Notes: a model not told the origin generated them from the letters alone. A stretch of 7,652 bases of DNA from Alphaproteobacteria bacterium (GCA_005884855.1 VAZS01000159.1:1-7652); one strand, 5' to 3'. Positions 1 to 5,740 are shown, counted from the first letter of the stretch. Numbers and translations are program-made.

Positions 1-2
1 AA

Positions 3-635
3 ATCAAAACTGGCAAGCGCGGCGGCTGGAAAGTCAGCCACGGCGGCAACCCGCCGAGAGGTCCGGTGATCGCCAAGAAGCCGCCGTCCGGACCTCCATT
101 CGTCATTACCCGTGGCGGCAATCCGCCGAGAGGCCCAGTTGCCACGTCAGCGAAGGGTCTTCCTCCTGGCACGGCGACTGTCTCCAATGGTCGCGTCAAG
201 CTGTACATCCCAAATTCGACGTACGGGTTGACGGTGACCAAGAATCCATCAGGCACCATCACGGTATCGAACGGCGATCCGACGCGTTCGGTGACCCTGC
301 CCGGCGGTTCGGTCACCGTATCCGGCGCCAGCATCACAAATCTCGGGGGTGGCCCGGGGGTTCAAATTGTCCGCCAGCCGAACGGCGACTTCTCAGCCGC
401 CGCCAGCCTCCCGCCCAGCGCGCCGCCGAAAGCCGCTCCTCTGCCGGCAGGCACAGTCAGCGGCGGGCCCAAGGGTGGTATTGCAGGCGCCCTCGGCAGC
501 GGAATCGTGGATGGGGTCAAAGACGTTGGAAAAGCCATCGGAAATGGAGCTGAGACCGTGATCAGCGTGGGGTCACCTACACCCGGGACCGCTGGGGCCG
601 GCGGCCTGAAGACCTCAACAACGAGGCAGCAGTAA
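3..635 (+). CDS. Gly/Pro/Thr/Ser-rich repeat protein of unknown function (5' end outside window)
   Basis: I do not recognise this gene. The frame is open from the first bases of the window, so the true start lies upstream; a GTG at 66 is only an internal valine codon within the same repeat pattern. The visible 210 residues contain no cysteine and very few aromatics. Residues 14-22 and 38-46 are identical copies of GGNPPRGPV, 24 residues apart, followed by a Pro-rich linker. Residues about 56-109 hold three related beta-strand-like segments (GTATVSNG, GTITVSNG, GSVTVSGA). The tail (about 115-210) is Ala/Pro/Gly rich and ends in a charged, polar stretch (TSTTRQQ). There is no membrane segment in the visible part. 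The composition suggests an extended or secreted, surface-type structural protein, but this is inference. The gene ends in TAA and faces the solute-binding protein gene convergently. Confidence 0.6.
   Translation: MKTGKRGGWKVSHGGNPPRGPVIAKKPPSGPPFVITRGGNPPRGPVATSAKGLPPGTATVSNGRVKLYIPNSTYGLTVTKNPSGTITVSNGDPTRSVTLPGGSVTVSGASITNLGGGPGVQIVRQPNGDFSAAASLPPSAPPKAAPLPAGTVSGGPKGGIAGALGSGIVDGVKDVGKAIGNGAETVISVGSPTPGTAGAGGLKTSTTRQQ
42..140 (+). repeat. Two copies of a 27-base coding repeat, period 72 bases
   Basis: Copies lie at 42-68 and 114-140 and both encode GGNPPRGPV. They differ at four bases (AAC/AAT, GGT/GGC, CCG/CCA, GTG/GTT). All four are third-position synonymous changes, so the peptide, not the DNA, appears to be conserved. 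The sequence just before each copy is also similar in character (KVSH versus VITR). More copies may exist upstream of the window. Confidence 0.75.
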
Positions 636-654
636 ACTGGTGCAAGCGCGCCGA

Positions 655-680
655 CCGTTCGCGTTTGTCAGCGCGAACGG
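655..680. terminator. 9-bp perfect hairpin between convergent genes
   Basis: CCGTTCGCG at 655-663 pairs perfectly with CGCGAACGG at 672-680 across an 8-base loop. It sits 19 bases after the stop of the repeat protein and 46 bases from the end of the solute-binding protein gene. Neither strand shows a T-run after the stem, so it is not a textbook intrinsic terminator. Its position between two convergent 3' ends makes a transcript-end or RNA-protecting hairpin the most likely role. Confidence 0.4.
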
Positions 681-726
681 CAGCGCGGCTTATTGCTGTC
701 GGTGTTACGAATGGCAGCCGCACATG

Positions 727-1527
727 CTACCTGGTTCGGATCGGCGTGTCCTTTAGCCCGTTGTTGTCATAGGCCTTGCGCAACGTTCCGTTTGATGTGA
801 CCTCGATCATGAATTTGGTCGCGAATGCCAGCGCCAACGGATGATTTGGCGGCACCGCCACCGCGGTCACCGTCTGCTTGAAGGTTTCATCCAGCACCCG
901 AGTGCCCGGAATCTTTCTCGCCATCGCATTGAGCTGGTCGCGCGACAGCGCGAAGGCGTCGATCTCGCCATTTTTGAGCAGCCCGAAAATCTCGTCATAG
1001 GTCTGATAGCCCGTGACTTTGGCGTTCTTTAGATGCGCGATCGCGCCTCGCATCGTCGTGGTGTTGTTGACGGCGGCCACCTTGACGCCGGGCTGGTCAA
1101 GCATTTGAAAATTAGTCACCGATGAACCGGGCTTGACGATGTAGGTCGCGTCCGCAACCTCGTAGGCAGGCCCGAACGACATCTTTGCCTCGCGCTCCGG
1201 GTCCTTGGGCATGAAGCTGACATCCCAGGTGCCCTTCGACACGGCATCGACGATCTGCCCGGAATTTTGATGCGCGACGTACTCAACGGGAATGCCGAGC
1301 TGCGCCGCCATCTCCTTGCCGAGGTCGACGGGCACCCCGGCATAACCTCCGGCTTCGTTTTTGGTGGACCAGAACGCACCGCCCGCCGGGCTGATCGCGA
1401 TCGCCACTCTCAGCTTGCCGGTTGGCGCGATTTCATCTTTCAGGGCATCTGCGCGCGTTGGGCCGGTCATCACGACAGAGACTCCCAAAGCAAGACCGGC
1501 AACCCAAAGCAAACCATCATTGAACAT
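727..1527 (-). CDS. Exported solute-binding protein, polar amino acid ABC-transporter type
   Basis: This 266-residue protein matches the periplasmic binding protein family (SBP_bac_3, type 2 fold) in length and layout. Residues 1 to about 27 form a Sec signal peptide: a short start, a hydrophobic core from LLWVAGLALG to VVM, and an Ala-x-Ala-like end (RADA). The binding domain spans about 38-260. It has the usual first-lobe pattern GGYAGVPVDLGKEMAAQLG (60-78), then WDVSFMPKDPEREAKMSF (101-118) with the arginine that in this family normally contacts the ligand carboxylate, and IDAFALSRDQL (189-199) in the second lobe. The ATG at 1527 is supported by a strong purine-rich ribosome site (AAGGGAGGGGAG, 1533-1544). 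No permease or ATPase gene lies beside it, so it is an orphan binding protein here. The ligand cannot be assigned; an amino acid or small organic acid is likely. Confidence 0.85.
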   Translation of the reverse strand: MFNDGLLWVAGLALGVSVVMTGPTRADALKDEIAPTGKLRVAIAISPAGGAFWSTKNEAGGYAGVPVDLGKEMAAQLGIPVEYVAHQNSGQIVDAVSKGTWDVSFMPKDPEREAKMSFGPAYEVADATYIVKPGSSVTNFQMLDQPGVKVAAVNNTTTMRGAIAHLKNAKVTGYQTYDEIFGLLKNGEIDAFALSRDQLNAMARKIPGTRVLDETFKQTVTAVAVPPNHPLALAFATKFMIEVTSNGTLRKAYDNNGLKDTPIRTR

Positions 1528-1544
1528 CTTATCTCCCCTCCCTT

Positions 1545-1575
1545 GGCTCGTTGAATGATCGAGCCTTTAACGAGC
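1545..1575 (-). promoter_or_regulatory. Overlapping inverted repeats in the leader of the solute-binding protein gene
   Basis: GGCTCGTT at 1545-1552 can pair with CGAGCC at 1560-1565 (6 bp, 9-base loop) or with AACGAGC at 1569-1575 (7 bp with 1546-1552, 16-base loop). The two pairings exclude each other. The repeat directly abuts the ribosome-binding site at 1533-1544 and starts 18 bases from the ATG. It could be a protein operator or an RNA switch controlling access to the ribosome site; nothing else in the sequence decides between these. Confidence 0.35.
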
Positions 1576-1705
1576 ATTGTGGCCGATTGGAGCAAGCGTT
1601 GAAACCCAAATTCCCGCACAGTTAGGCAAATATCAGGGGGCATTGTTGTCAGGGTGCATGCGAGCCTCGGTGGAATACGGCTACTCGCTCATAACCGTTC
1701 GGGCC

Positions 1706-3340
1706 CTAGTGGCGAATGCCATGCTGACTGATCAGCAGCAAGAGAATGATGCAGGCGAGGATAGCGGCGAGCAATTTCCAGAACAGCCGCGGATTGCGCT
1801 CGATCAGCGGCGTGGCGGAAGCATTGAGGTATTGAATCTCCGCGTTATAGTCCGTTGCGGAGTTGTATCTCAACTTGCTGAACTGCGACCTGGTTCGGGC
1901 TTTCGCAACCTGTGAGCCATACGGCAGTTTTCCCGTCAGCATCTGATAGGTAATCACGCCTAGCGAGAACATGTCGGAGCGCGAGGAGCCGCTCTCGCCT
2001 TGGAAATACTCGGGGGCGGTATATTGCACCGTGCCCAACACCTCGTCTCGACGATCCGAGGGGACGGTCTGGGCGACGCCTGTGATTTTGGTAGAACCAA
2101 AATCGATTATCTTTGCCGTTCCCGTCTTATCGATCATGATGTTGTCGGGCCTGATGTCTTGATGCAGCATCTCCTTGCGGTGAAACGCGCGCAAGCCTCT
2201 GGCTATTTGCTCGACGATGCCGCGCACGGTTTCCAGCTCCGGCTTCGGATGATCGATCATCCATTGGGTGAGGGTTTGTCCGTCGATGAATTCCGTCGCA
2301 ACGTAAAGGTAGTTACGCTTTCTCGAATGCAGGCACGGCTTCAGCACATGCGGGCTGTCGATGCGCCGGGCGACCCACTCTTCCATCATAAACCGCTTCA
2401 AGTAAGCCGGATCGCCGCGCAAATCGATCGAGGGAATTTTTAGTGCAACCACAGCATCGGTCTCGGTATCGACCGCCAAGTAAATGTGACTGCGAGCGCT
2501 GCCATGCAGCTCCCGGACAATTCGATATCCGTCGAACACCGCCCTCGCCTCAAGCAGCGGCGGCAGCGGCAGTTCATGCGAATGCCCGAACACTTCACTG
2601 GCTTCGCCATCCGGCAACTCATCGATCCGGACGATCTGGACCGTGAGGTTGTCGACGCTGCCGCGCTCAAAGGCGTGGTCGACGATGAGTTTTGCAGCCC
2701 GGTCCAGGTCGTGCGGATTTTGGTTTATCGCACCCGCGATGAAGCGCGGCATGGCGTGCTCGTAAACCCCGTCAGTTGCCAACAGGAAGAGATCGCCCTT
2801 CTCAATCTGCAGAGCCTGATAGTCGATCTCGATTTGCGGATTGATACCCAACGCGCGACTTAGGTAATTTTGTTCCGACGAAACAACCAGCCGATGATCC
2901 TCGGTAAGTTGCTCAAGCGCATTGCCCGACAGGCGGTAAATGCGGGAGTCGCCGACATGGAAAATATGCGCGGTGGTGGATTTGATGACCATTGCGCTTA
3001 ATGTGCAAACATACCCCTTGTCCCTATCGTAGGAGTACTGGCTTCGCCGGGTTTGGGAATGCAGCCACGAGTTGGTGGCGGCCAGCACCCGTTGCGCCGA
3101 CGTCTTTACGGACCAGGATTCCGAAGTGCAGTAATAGTCGGTCAGGAAACTCTTGACCGCCGACTCGCTCGCGATGTGGCTGACGTTGCTGCTGCTGATC
3201 CCGTCCGCCAGCACGATAGCGATGCCCTTCAGGCTCAACAGCGGCTCGCCCGGAGTCAACGCGCCATGGAAATCCTGATTGGTCTGTTTGCGACCTTTGT
3301 CAGAATGCTGCCCGATCGATATTTGCAATTCGCCTGGCAT
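1706..3340 (-). CDS. Bifunctional PP2C-type phosphatase / Ser-Thr protein kinase with C-terminal membrane anchor
   Basis: From the ATG at 3340 the protein has 544 residues. Residues about 4-242 are a PP2C phosphatase: NQD with metal-ligand Asp23, LADG (Asp46), GDSR (130-133), ATDG (Asp190) and DNLT (Asp230). Residues about 270-500 are a Hanks-type kinase: VALK with Lys301, catalytic loop HQDIRPDN (393-400) with Asp395, DFG (413-415) and APE (442-444). Residues about 520-538 form one hydrophobic helix with a short polar tail, so the enzyme probably sits on the inner membrane facing the cytoplasm. Oddities: the Gly-rich loop is replaced by LHGSARSH, and HRD is HQD with Arg for the usual Lys. 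A TTG at 3352 could add four residues but lies against the terminator T-run with no ribosome site; the ATG has a weak GGCGG ahead. It follows the formate/nitrite channel gene by 64 bases. A similar fusion lies beside nitrate assimilation genes in Pseudomonas aeruginosa (recalled, not searched). Confidence 0.92.
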   Translation of the reverse strand: MPGELQISIGQHSDKGRKQTNQDFHGALTPGEPLLSLKGIAIVLADGISSSNVSHIASESAVKSFLTDYYCTSESWSVKTSAQRVLAATNSWLHSQTRRSQYSYDRDKGYVCTLSAMVIKSTTAHIFHVGDSRIYRLSGNALEQLTEDHRLVVSSEQNYLSRALGINPQIEIDYQALQIEKGDLFLLATDGVYEHAMPRFIAGAINQNPHDLDRAAKLIVDHAFERGSVDNLTVQIVRIDELPDGEASEVFGHSHELPLPPLLEARAVFDGYRIVRELHGSARSHIYLAVDTETDAVVALKIPSIDLRGDPAYLKRFMMEEWVARRIDSPHVLKPCLHSRKRNYLYVATEFIDGQTLTQWMIDHPKPELETVRGIVEQIARGLRAFHRKEMLHQDIRPDNIMIDKTGTAKIIDFGSTKITGVAQTVPSDRRDEVLGTVQYTAPEYFQGESGSSRSDMFSLGVITYQMLTGKLPYGSQVAKARTRSQFSKLRYNSATDYNAEIQYLNASATPLIERNPRLFWKLLAAILACIILLLLISQHGIRH

Positions 3341-3347
3341 GCATGCC
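3336..3347. repeat. 12-bp perfect palindrome over the kinase start codon
   Basis: GGCATGCATGCC at 3336-3347 is its own reverse complement and contains the chosen ATG (3340-3338) plus a second, out-of-frame ATG four bases upstream. In RNA it could fold as a 4-bp stem with a UGCA loop covering the start region. Function is unknown; chance is possible. Confidence 0.5.
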
Positions 3348-3350
3348 GCC

Positions 3351-3389
3351 AAAAAAAGAGGAGCCTCACCTTACTTGAGGCAAGGCTCC
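3351..3389 (-). terminator. Strong intrinsic terminator after the formate/nitrite channel gene
   Basis: Read on the minus strand, GGAGCCTTGCCT (3389-3378) pairs with AGGTGAGGCTCC (3371-3360) over all 12 positions (two are G-T wobbles) around the 6-base loop CAAGTA. It is followed at once by TCTTTTTTT (3359-3351). This is a textbook Rho-independent terminator, 15 bases after the channel stop codon. It ends only 10 bases before the ATG of the kinase gene, so any transcript of the kinase starting upstream must read through it. Confidence 0.88.
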
Positions 3390-3404
3390 CTGGCTTTGAT
3401 CAAA

Positions 3405-4241
3405 TCACGCAGCGACTCGCGCCGGCGCCGCCCTGAGTTCGCGCTTCGGCGCGGTCCTGACGTGAGTGGCATACAGGGTCAGCCCGGTGAACGACAGCCC
3501 GCCGACCAGGTTGCCGACCACCGTCGGGATTTCATTCCAGATGAAGTAGTCCAGGATCGAGAAATGTCCGCCCATGATCAGCGCCGAAGGAAAAAGAAAC
3601 ATGTTGACGACGGAATGCTCGAATACCATGGCAAAGAACACCATGATCGGCATCCACATCGCAATCACCTTGCCGGGCACTGTAGTGGAGATCATGGCGC
3701 CGACCACGCCAGTGGAGACCATCCAGTTGCAAAGCATGCCACGAATGAACAGCGTGAGCATTCCGGCGGCACCGTATTTCGCATAGCCAAGCGTACGCGC
3801 CTCGCCGATGCCGGCCAGGACTGCGCCGACCTTGTCTGGCGGTGTCGAGAAGCCGTAGGTGTAGACGATCGACATCATCACCGCGACGGTCAACGCACCG
3901 AGGAAATTACCGATAAATACCAGGCCCCAGTTTCGCAGGACACCAGCGATCGTCACGCCCGGCCGCTTGTCGATCAATGCAAGCGGCGTCAGGACAAAAA
4001 CCCCGGTCAACAGATCGAACCCGAGCAAATACAGCATGCAGAAGCCTACCGGAAACAGAATGGCGCCGATGATCGGATAGCCGGTCTGGACAGTGACCAT
4101 GACCGCAAACGCAGCAGCCAACGCGAGGATCGCGCCTGCCATATAGGCCCGGATCACCGTGTCTCGAGTAGACATGAAGACTTTGGATTCGCCGGCATCC
4201 ACCATCTTGGTGACGAATTCTGAAGGCACGAGATATGACAT
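3405..4241 (-). CDS. Formate/nitrite transporter family channel (FocA/NirC family)
   Basis: The 278-residue protein has the size and six-helix pattern of FNT channels, which form pentamers in the inner membrane and pass formate, nitrite or similar small anions. Its start MSYLVPSEFVTKMVDAGESK is typical of the family. Hydrophobic spans fall near 30-51, 57-88 (broken by the omega-loop-like FDLLTG at 75-80), 100-127, 158-184, 190-223 and 236-258. Two family signatures are clear: FIRGMLCNWMV (165-175) and FEHSVVNMF (207-215), whose His209 corresponds to the pore histidine of FocA. I chose the ATG at 4241 because it has AAAGGGAAG just upstream and a family-like N-terminus; an in-frame ATG at 4313 would add 24 atypical residues. 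Substrate is not decided by sequence. The adjoining kinase/phosphatase and a sigma-54 promoter match upstream favour nitrite and nitrogen control over formate, by inference. Confidence 0.92.
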   Translation of the reverse strand: MSYLVPSEFVTKMVDAGESKVFMSTRDTVIRAYMAGAILALAAAFAVMVTVQTGYPIIGAILFPVGFCMLYLLGFDLLTGVFVLTPLALIDKRPGVTIAGVLRNWGLVFIGNFLGALTVAVMMSIVYTYGFSTPPDKVGAVLAGIGEARTLGYAKYGAAGMLTLFIRGMLCNWMVSTGVVGAMISTTVPGKVIAMWMPIMVFFAMVFEHSVVNMFLFPSALIMGGHFSILDYFIWNEIPTVVGNLVGGLSFTGLTLYATHVRTAPKRELRAAPARVAA

Positions 4242-4497
4242 TAGGCTTCCCTTTGTTTCGCAGCGAGTTTGAAGCAACCGATTGCCCGAGATCGCAGCGC
4301 GGCGTTTCGACATTTGCGTCGCTTGCTATCCTGGGTTCTGATTAGGATCCGATCGGACATGGGAAGCACGCCCTGCTGAACAGGCATCGCGGCCCCAAGC
4401 TTCCCGATGAGTTGCTTTGAGGTGTCACCGAGTTCCAGCCGAGCATGGCCGGAACGATGCATCGGATCGCAGTCTTCGTTGACTGCCGAACAGGCAA

Positions 4498-4513
4498 TGC
4501 AATCGACATGCCA
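4498..4513 (-). promoter_or_regulatory. Putative sigma-54 (-24/-12) promoter for the formate/nitrite channel gene
   Basis: The minus-strand sequence TGGCATGTCGATTGCA fits the RpoN consensus TGGCACG-N4-TTGCA with one mismatch. The invariant GG (4512-4511) and GC (4500-4499) are separated by exactly 10 bases, as required. The predicted start of transcription is near 4487, giving a leader of about 245 bases before the ATG at 4241. Sigma-54 promoters need an upstream activator; dyads at 4518-4538, 4570-4585 and 4584-4615 lie on the correct side and at plausible distances. A chance match in high-GC DNA cannot be excluded. Confidence 0.5.
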
Positions 4514-4517
4514 GTGC

Positions 4518-4538
4518 CAGGTGCAATGGGAACACCTG
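4518..4538. repeat. Inverted repeat just upstream of the -24 element
   Basis: CAGGTG (4518-4523) and CACCTG (4533-4538) are perfect inverse copies with a 9-base spacer. The dyad lies 6 bases from the GG of the sigma-54 match. A protein bound this close would more likely block or modulate polymerase than act as a remote enhancer protein. The half-sites face the opposite way to an NtrC site. Confidence 0.4.
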
Positions 4539-4552
4539 AATTTGCTTATTTA

Positions 4553-4569
4553 TTGGAGATCTTGGAGAT
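4553..4569. repeat. Tandem direct repeat TTGGAGAT, 9-base period
   Basis: TTGGAGAT occurs at 4553-4560 and again at 4562-4569, one base apart. The segment before it (4539-4552) is unusually AT-rich for this window. This lies between the promoter match and the larger dyads, where a DNA-bending protein could act, but no clear IHF site is present. Confidence 0.45.
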
Positions 4570-4585
4570 GCAGCGCCAGCGCTGC
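4570..4585. repeat. Perfect 7-2-7 inverted repeat
   Basis: GCAGCGC (4570-4576) and GCGCTGC (4579-4585) are perfect inverse copies around CA. The dyad centre lies 22 bases (about two helical turns) from that of the next dyad at 4584-4615. On DNA this could be an activator site roughly 90 bases upstream of the predicted start. Confidence 0.45.
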
Positions 4586-4615
4586 CGGGATTTTGTGCAC
4601 TTGCACATACCCGGC
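4584..4615. repeat. Nested inverted repeat (outer 6 bp, inner 6 bp), candidate activator site
   Basis: The outer arms GCCGGG (4584-4589) and CCCGGC (4610-4615) enclose a perfect inner dyad, TGTGCA (4594-4599) and TGCACA (4602-4607), separated by CT. The inner centre is near 4600, about 113 bases upstream of the predicted sigma-54 start, a normal distance for an enhancer-binding activator. In RNA it would form a long two-part hairpin about 70-100 bases after the stop of the transporter pseudogene, but no T-run follows on either strand, so terminator use is less likely. Confidence 0.5.
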
Positions 4616-4686
4616 GCATGACAGCAGGTTGCGCGAGCTACCGGGCGTTATGACTGAACGCGGTTCTCGTCGGTCCCTATCACGCT

Positions 4687-5706
4687 CTAGCTGTTTGCCT
4701 CGGGCGCCCTCACCTTGATCTCGGCAGGCAGAATGATGGCCGCCGCGATCACCAGCAGACACAGCCTGCAAAGGCGTGCAGCATGGTGACGAAACCGCCC
4801 TGTTGGTACAGCCATGCTACCAGGCCCACGGATGCGCCAGCCGCCGTGAACCCGACGAAGTAGCGCACCGCATAGGCGCGCGAACGCCATTCCTCGCTGG
4901 TGTATTTGCCGACCATGGCGTCATTAACCGTCACCTGGCCGAACGCTCCCATCACAATGCCGATGGCGGCGATGATCAGCGGCAGGTTGGATAGCGTTGC
5001 CGCCAGATACAAAAACGGCGCCAGCACGAACGACAGCGGCAGGCTGACGGCTTTGAGCGAATAGCGGTCGATCAGCTTGCCGATGGTGTATTGCGTCGCC
5101 GCGCCGAACACATAGACGCAGGCCGCGATCACACCTAACAGCGCCGGGCTCTCGGTCAGCTCAGCCAGCCGCTCCGCGAACAATTTAGGCAGCGCCACCG
5201 TGACCGCATTGAAAGTGGTGGAAATCGCAATCACCACGATCAGGAGGGCCACAATCACTCGCCACATGTCCTCTCTGGCAACACGCGCCTGCGCCGCCGC
5301 CTGCCTGTGGCCGGAGCGGTTTTCGTGAACCACTGTGCGCATGAAGGTCAGACCGATCATGACAGTGACGATACCTGGAATGATGGAACAGACCGATCGC
5401 CAGCAGCGCCGCGCCGAGCTGCAGCGGCGTCTGCACCAGCCCCACCGCGATCATCGATGCCCCGATACCGGAAAAGAAGATTGCCATCATGTGTCGGCGG
5501 CTCCAACGGTCGCCAAGCCAGCCGGTCAGTAGCGATCCCGCGCCAAAGGCGACGAAACCCGGAGTGGCGTAGGGCAGCAGCTCCGAATAGGCCATGCCGA
5601 GGGCGGGCCCCATCACGATGACCGCGGCGGCAAAGATCAGCATCGAATAGTGGTCGATGAAATGCGCCGCGTTGACGAAACCGATCACCCGGGCCGGGCT
5701 GTTCAT
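4687..5706 (-). pseudogene. Major facilitator superfamily transporter, broken by an internal deletion and a frameshift
   Basis: Three consecutive frames on the minus strand together read as one MFS transporter. Part 1 (5706-5386, about 107 residues) holds the N-terminus, helices 1-2, the motif-A loop GWLGDRWSRRHMM and helix 3, ending in AIGLF. Part 2 starts at 5384 with IIPGIVTVMIGLTFM, which looks like helix 6, and continues through the central loop and the C-terminal helices to about 4764. Part 3 (about 4763-4690) supplies the end, CLLVIAAAIILPAEIKV and a short tail, stop TAG at 4687. The usual helix 4-5 segment is missing, and the sum of about 338 residues is some 60-70 short of the roughly 400 usual for MFS proteins. 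So there is a deletion of about 200 bases with a frame change at 5385, plus a separate one-base loss near 4763. The ATG at 5706 has AGGGGA upstream. The substrate is unknown. Confidence 0.85.
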
Positions 5707-5740
5707 GTGGTCGAATCCCCTGAAGTCCTGCTGCTGTCCT

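Larger units (their letters stand above)
4242..4686. other. 445-base region with no convincing gene; regulatory region of the channel gene
   Basis: No frame here looks like a protein gene. A 73-codon minus-strand frame (4462-4241) overlaps the channel ATG as TAATG but has no ribosome site and weak third-position GC bias. What the region does hold is a dense set of repeats and dyads between about 4498 and 4615, next to a sigma-54 promoter match directed at the channel gene. The part nearest the channel gene (4242 to about 4487) would be a leader of roughly 245 bases. In that leader I see no clear riboswitch fold. Confidence 0.5.

Noticed and set aside
1677..1698. ACGGCTA/TAACCGT hairpin after the kinase stop as a terminator
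   Set aside because: Only a 7-bp stem with a wobble pair, and no T-run on the minus strand; too weak to call.
2440..2863. Several short open frames on both strands inside the kinase gene
   Set aside because: They overlap a well-supported coding frame, lack ribosome sites and look like no protein family.
3395..3404. TTTGATCAAA as an FNR/FixK box
   Set aside because: FNR/FixK sites need a four-base spacer (TTGAT-N4-ATCAA). This is a contiguous 10-bp palindrome in a 3' untranslated position.
3279..4223. Long plus-strand open frame (314 codons) opposite the formate/nitrite channel gene
   Set aside because: It is antisense to a clear membrane protein, its composition (His/Arg/Asp rich, no domain) is typical of a shadow frame in high-GC DNA, and it has no ribosome site or family resemblance.
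4241..4462. 73-codon minus-strand frame whose TAA overlaps the channel ATG (TAATG), suggesting translational coupling
   Set aside because: No ribosome site at its ATG, only moderate third-position GC, and no recognisable family. The Cys/His-rich residues just upstream lack a start codon. It is worth a look only if orthologues conserve it.
4594..4607. TGTGCACTTGCACA as an NtrC binding site
   Set aside because: NtrC sites have the form TGCACY-N5-RGTGCA; here the half-sites are too close and ordered differently. It is kept only as a dyad of unknown binder.
5185..5360. Overlap of two minus-strand frames as two separate overlapping genes
   Set aside because: The overlapping part of the upstream frame (after AIGLF) becomes His/Arg/Gly-rich nonsense while the other frame carries the MFS helices. 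This fits one broken gene, not two.
5349..5398. Direct repeat CAGACCGATC (5349-5358 and 5389-5398) as the cause of the deletion in the transporter pseudogene
   Set aside because: Recombination between direct repeats would leave a single copy. Both copies remain and the junction at 5385 lies between them; each encodes an ordinary IGL-type helix segment.
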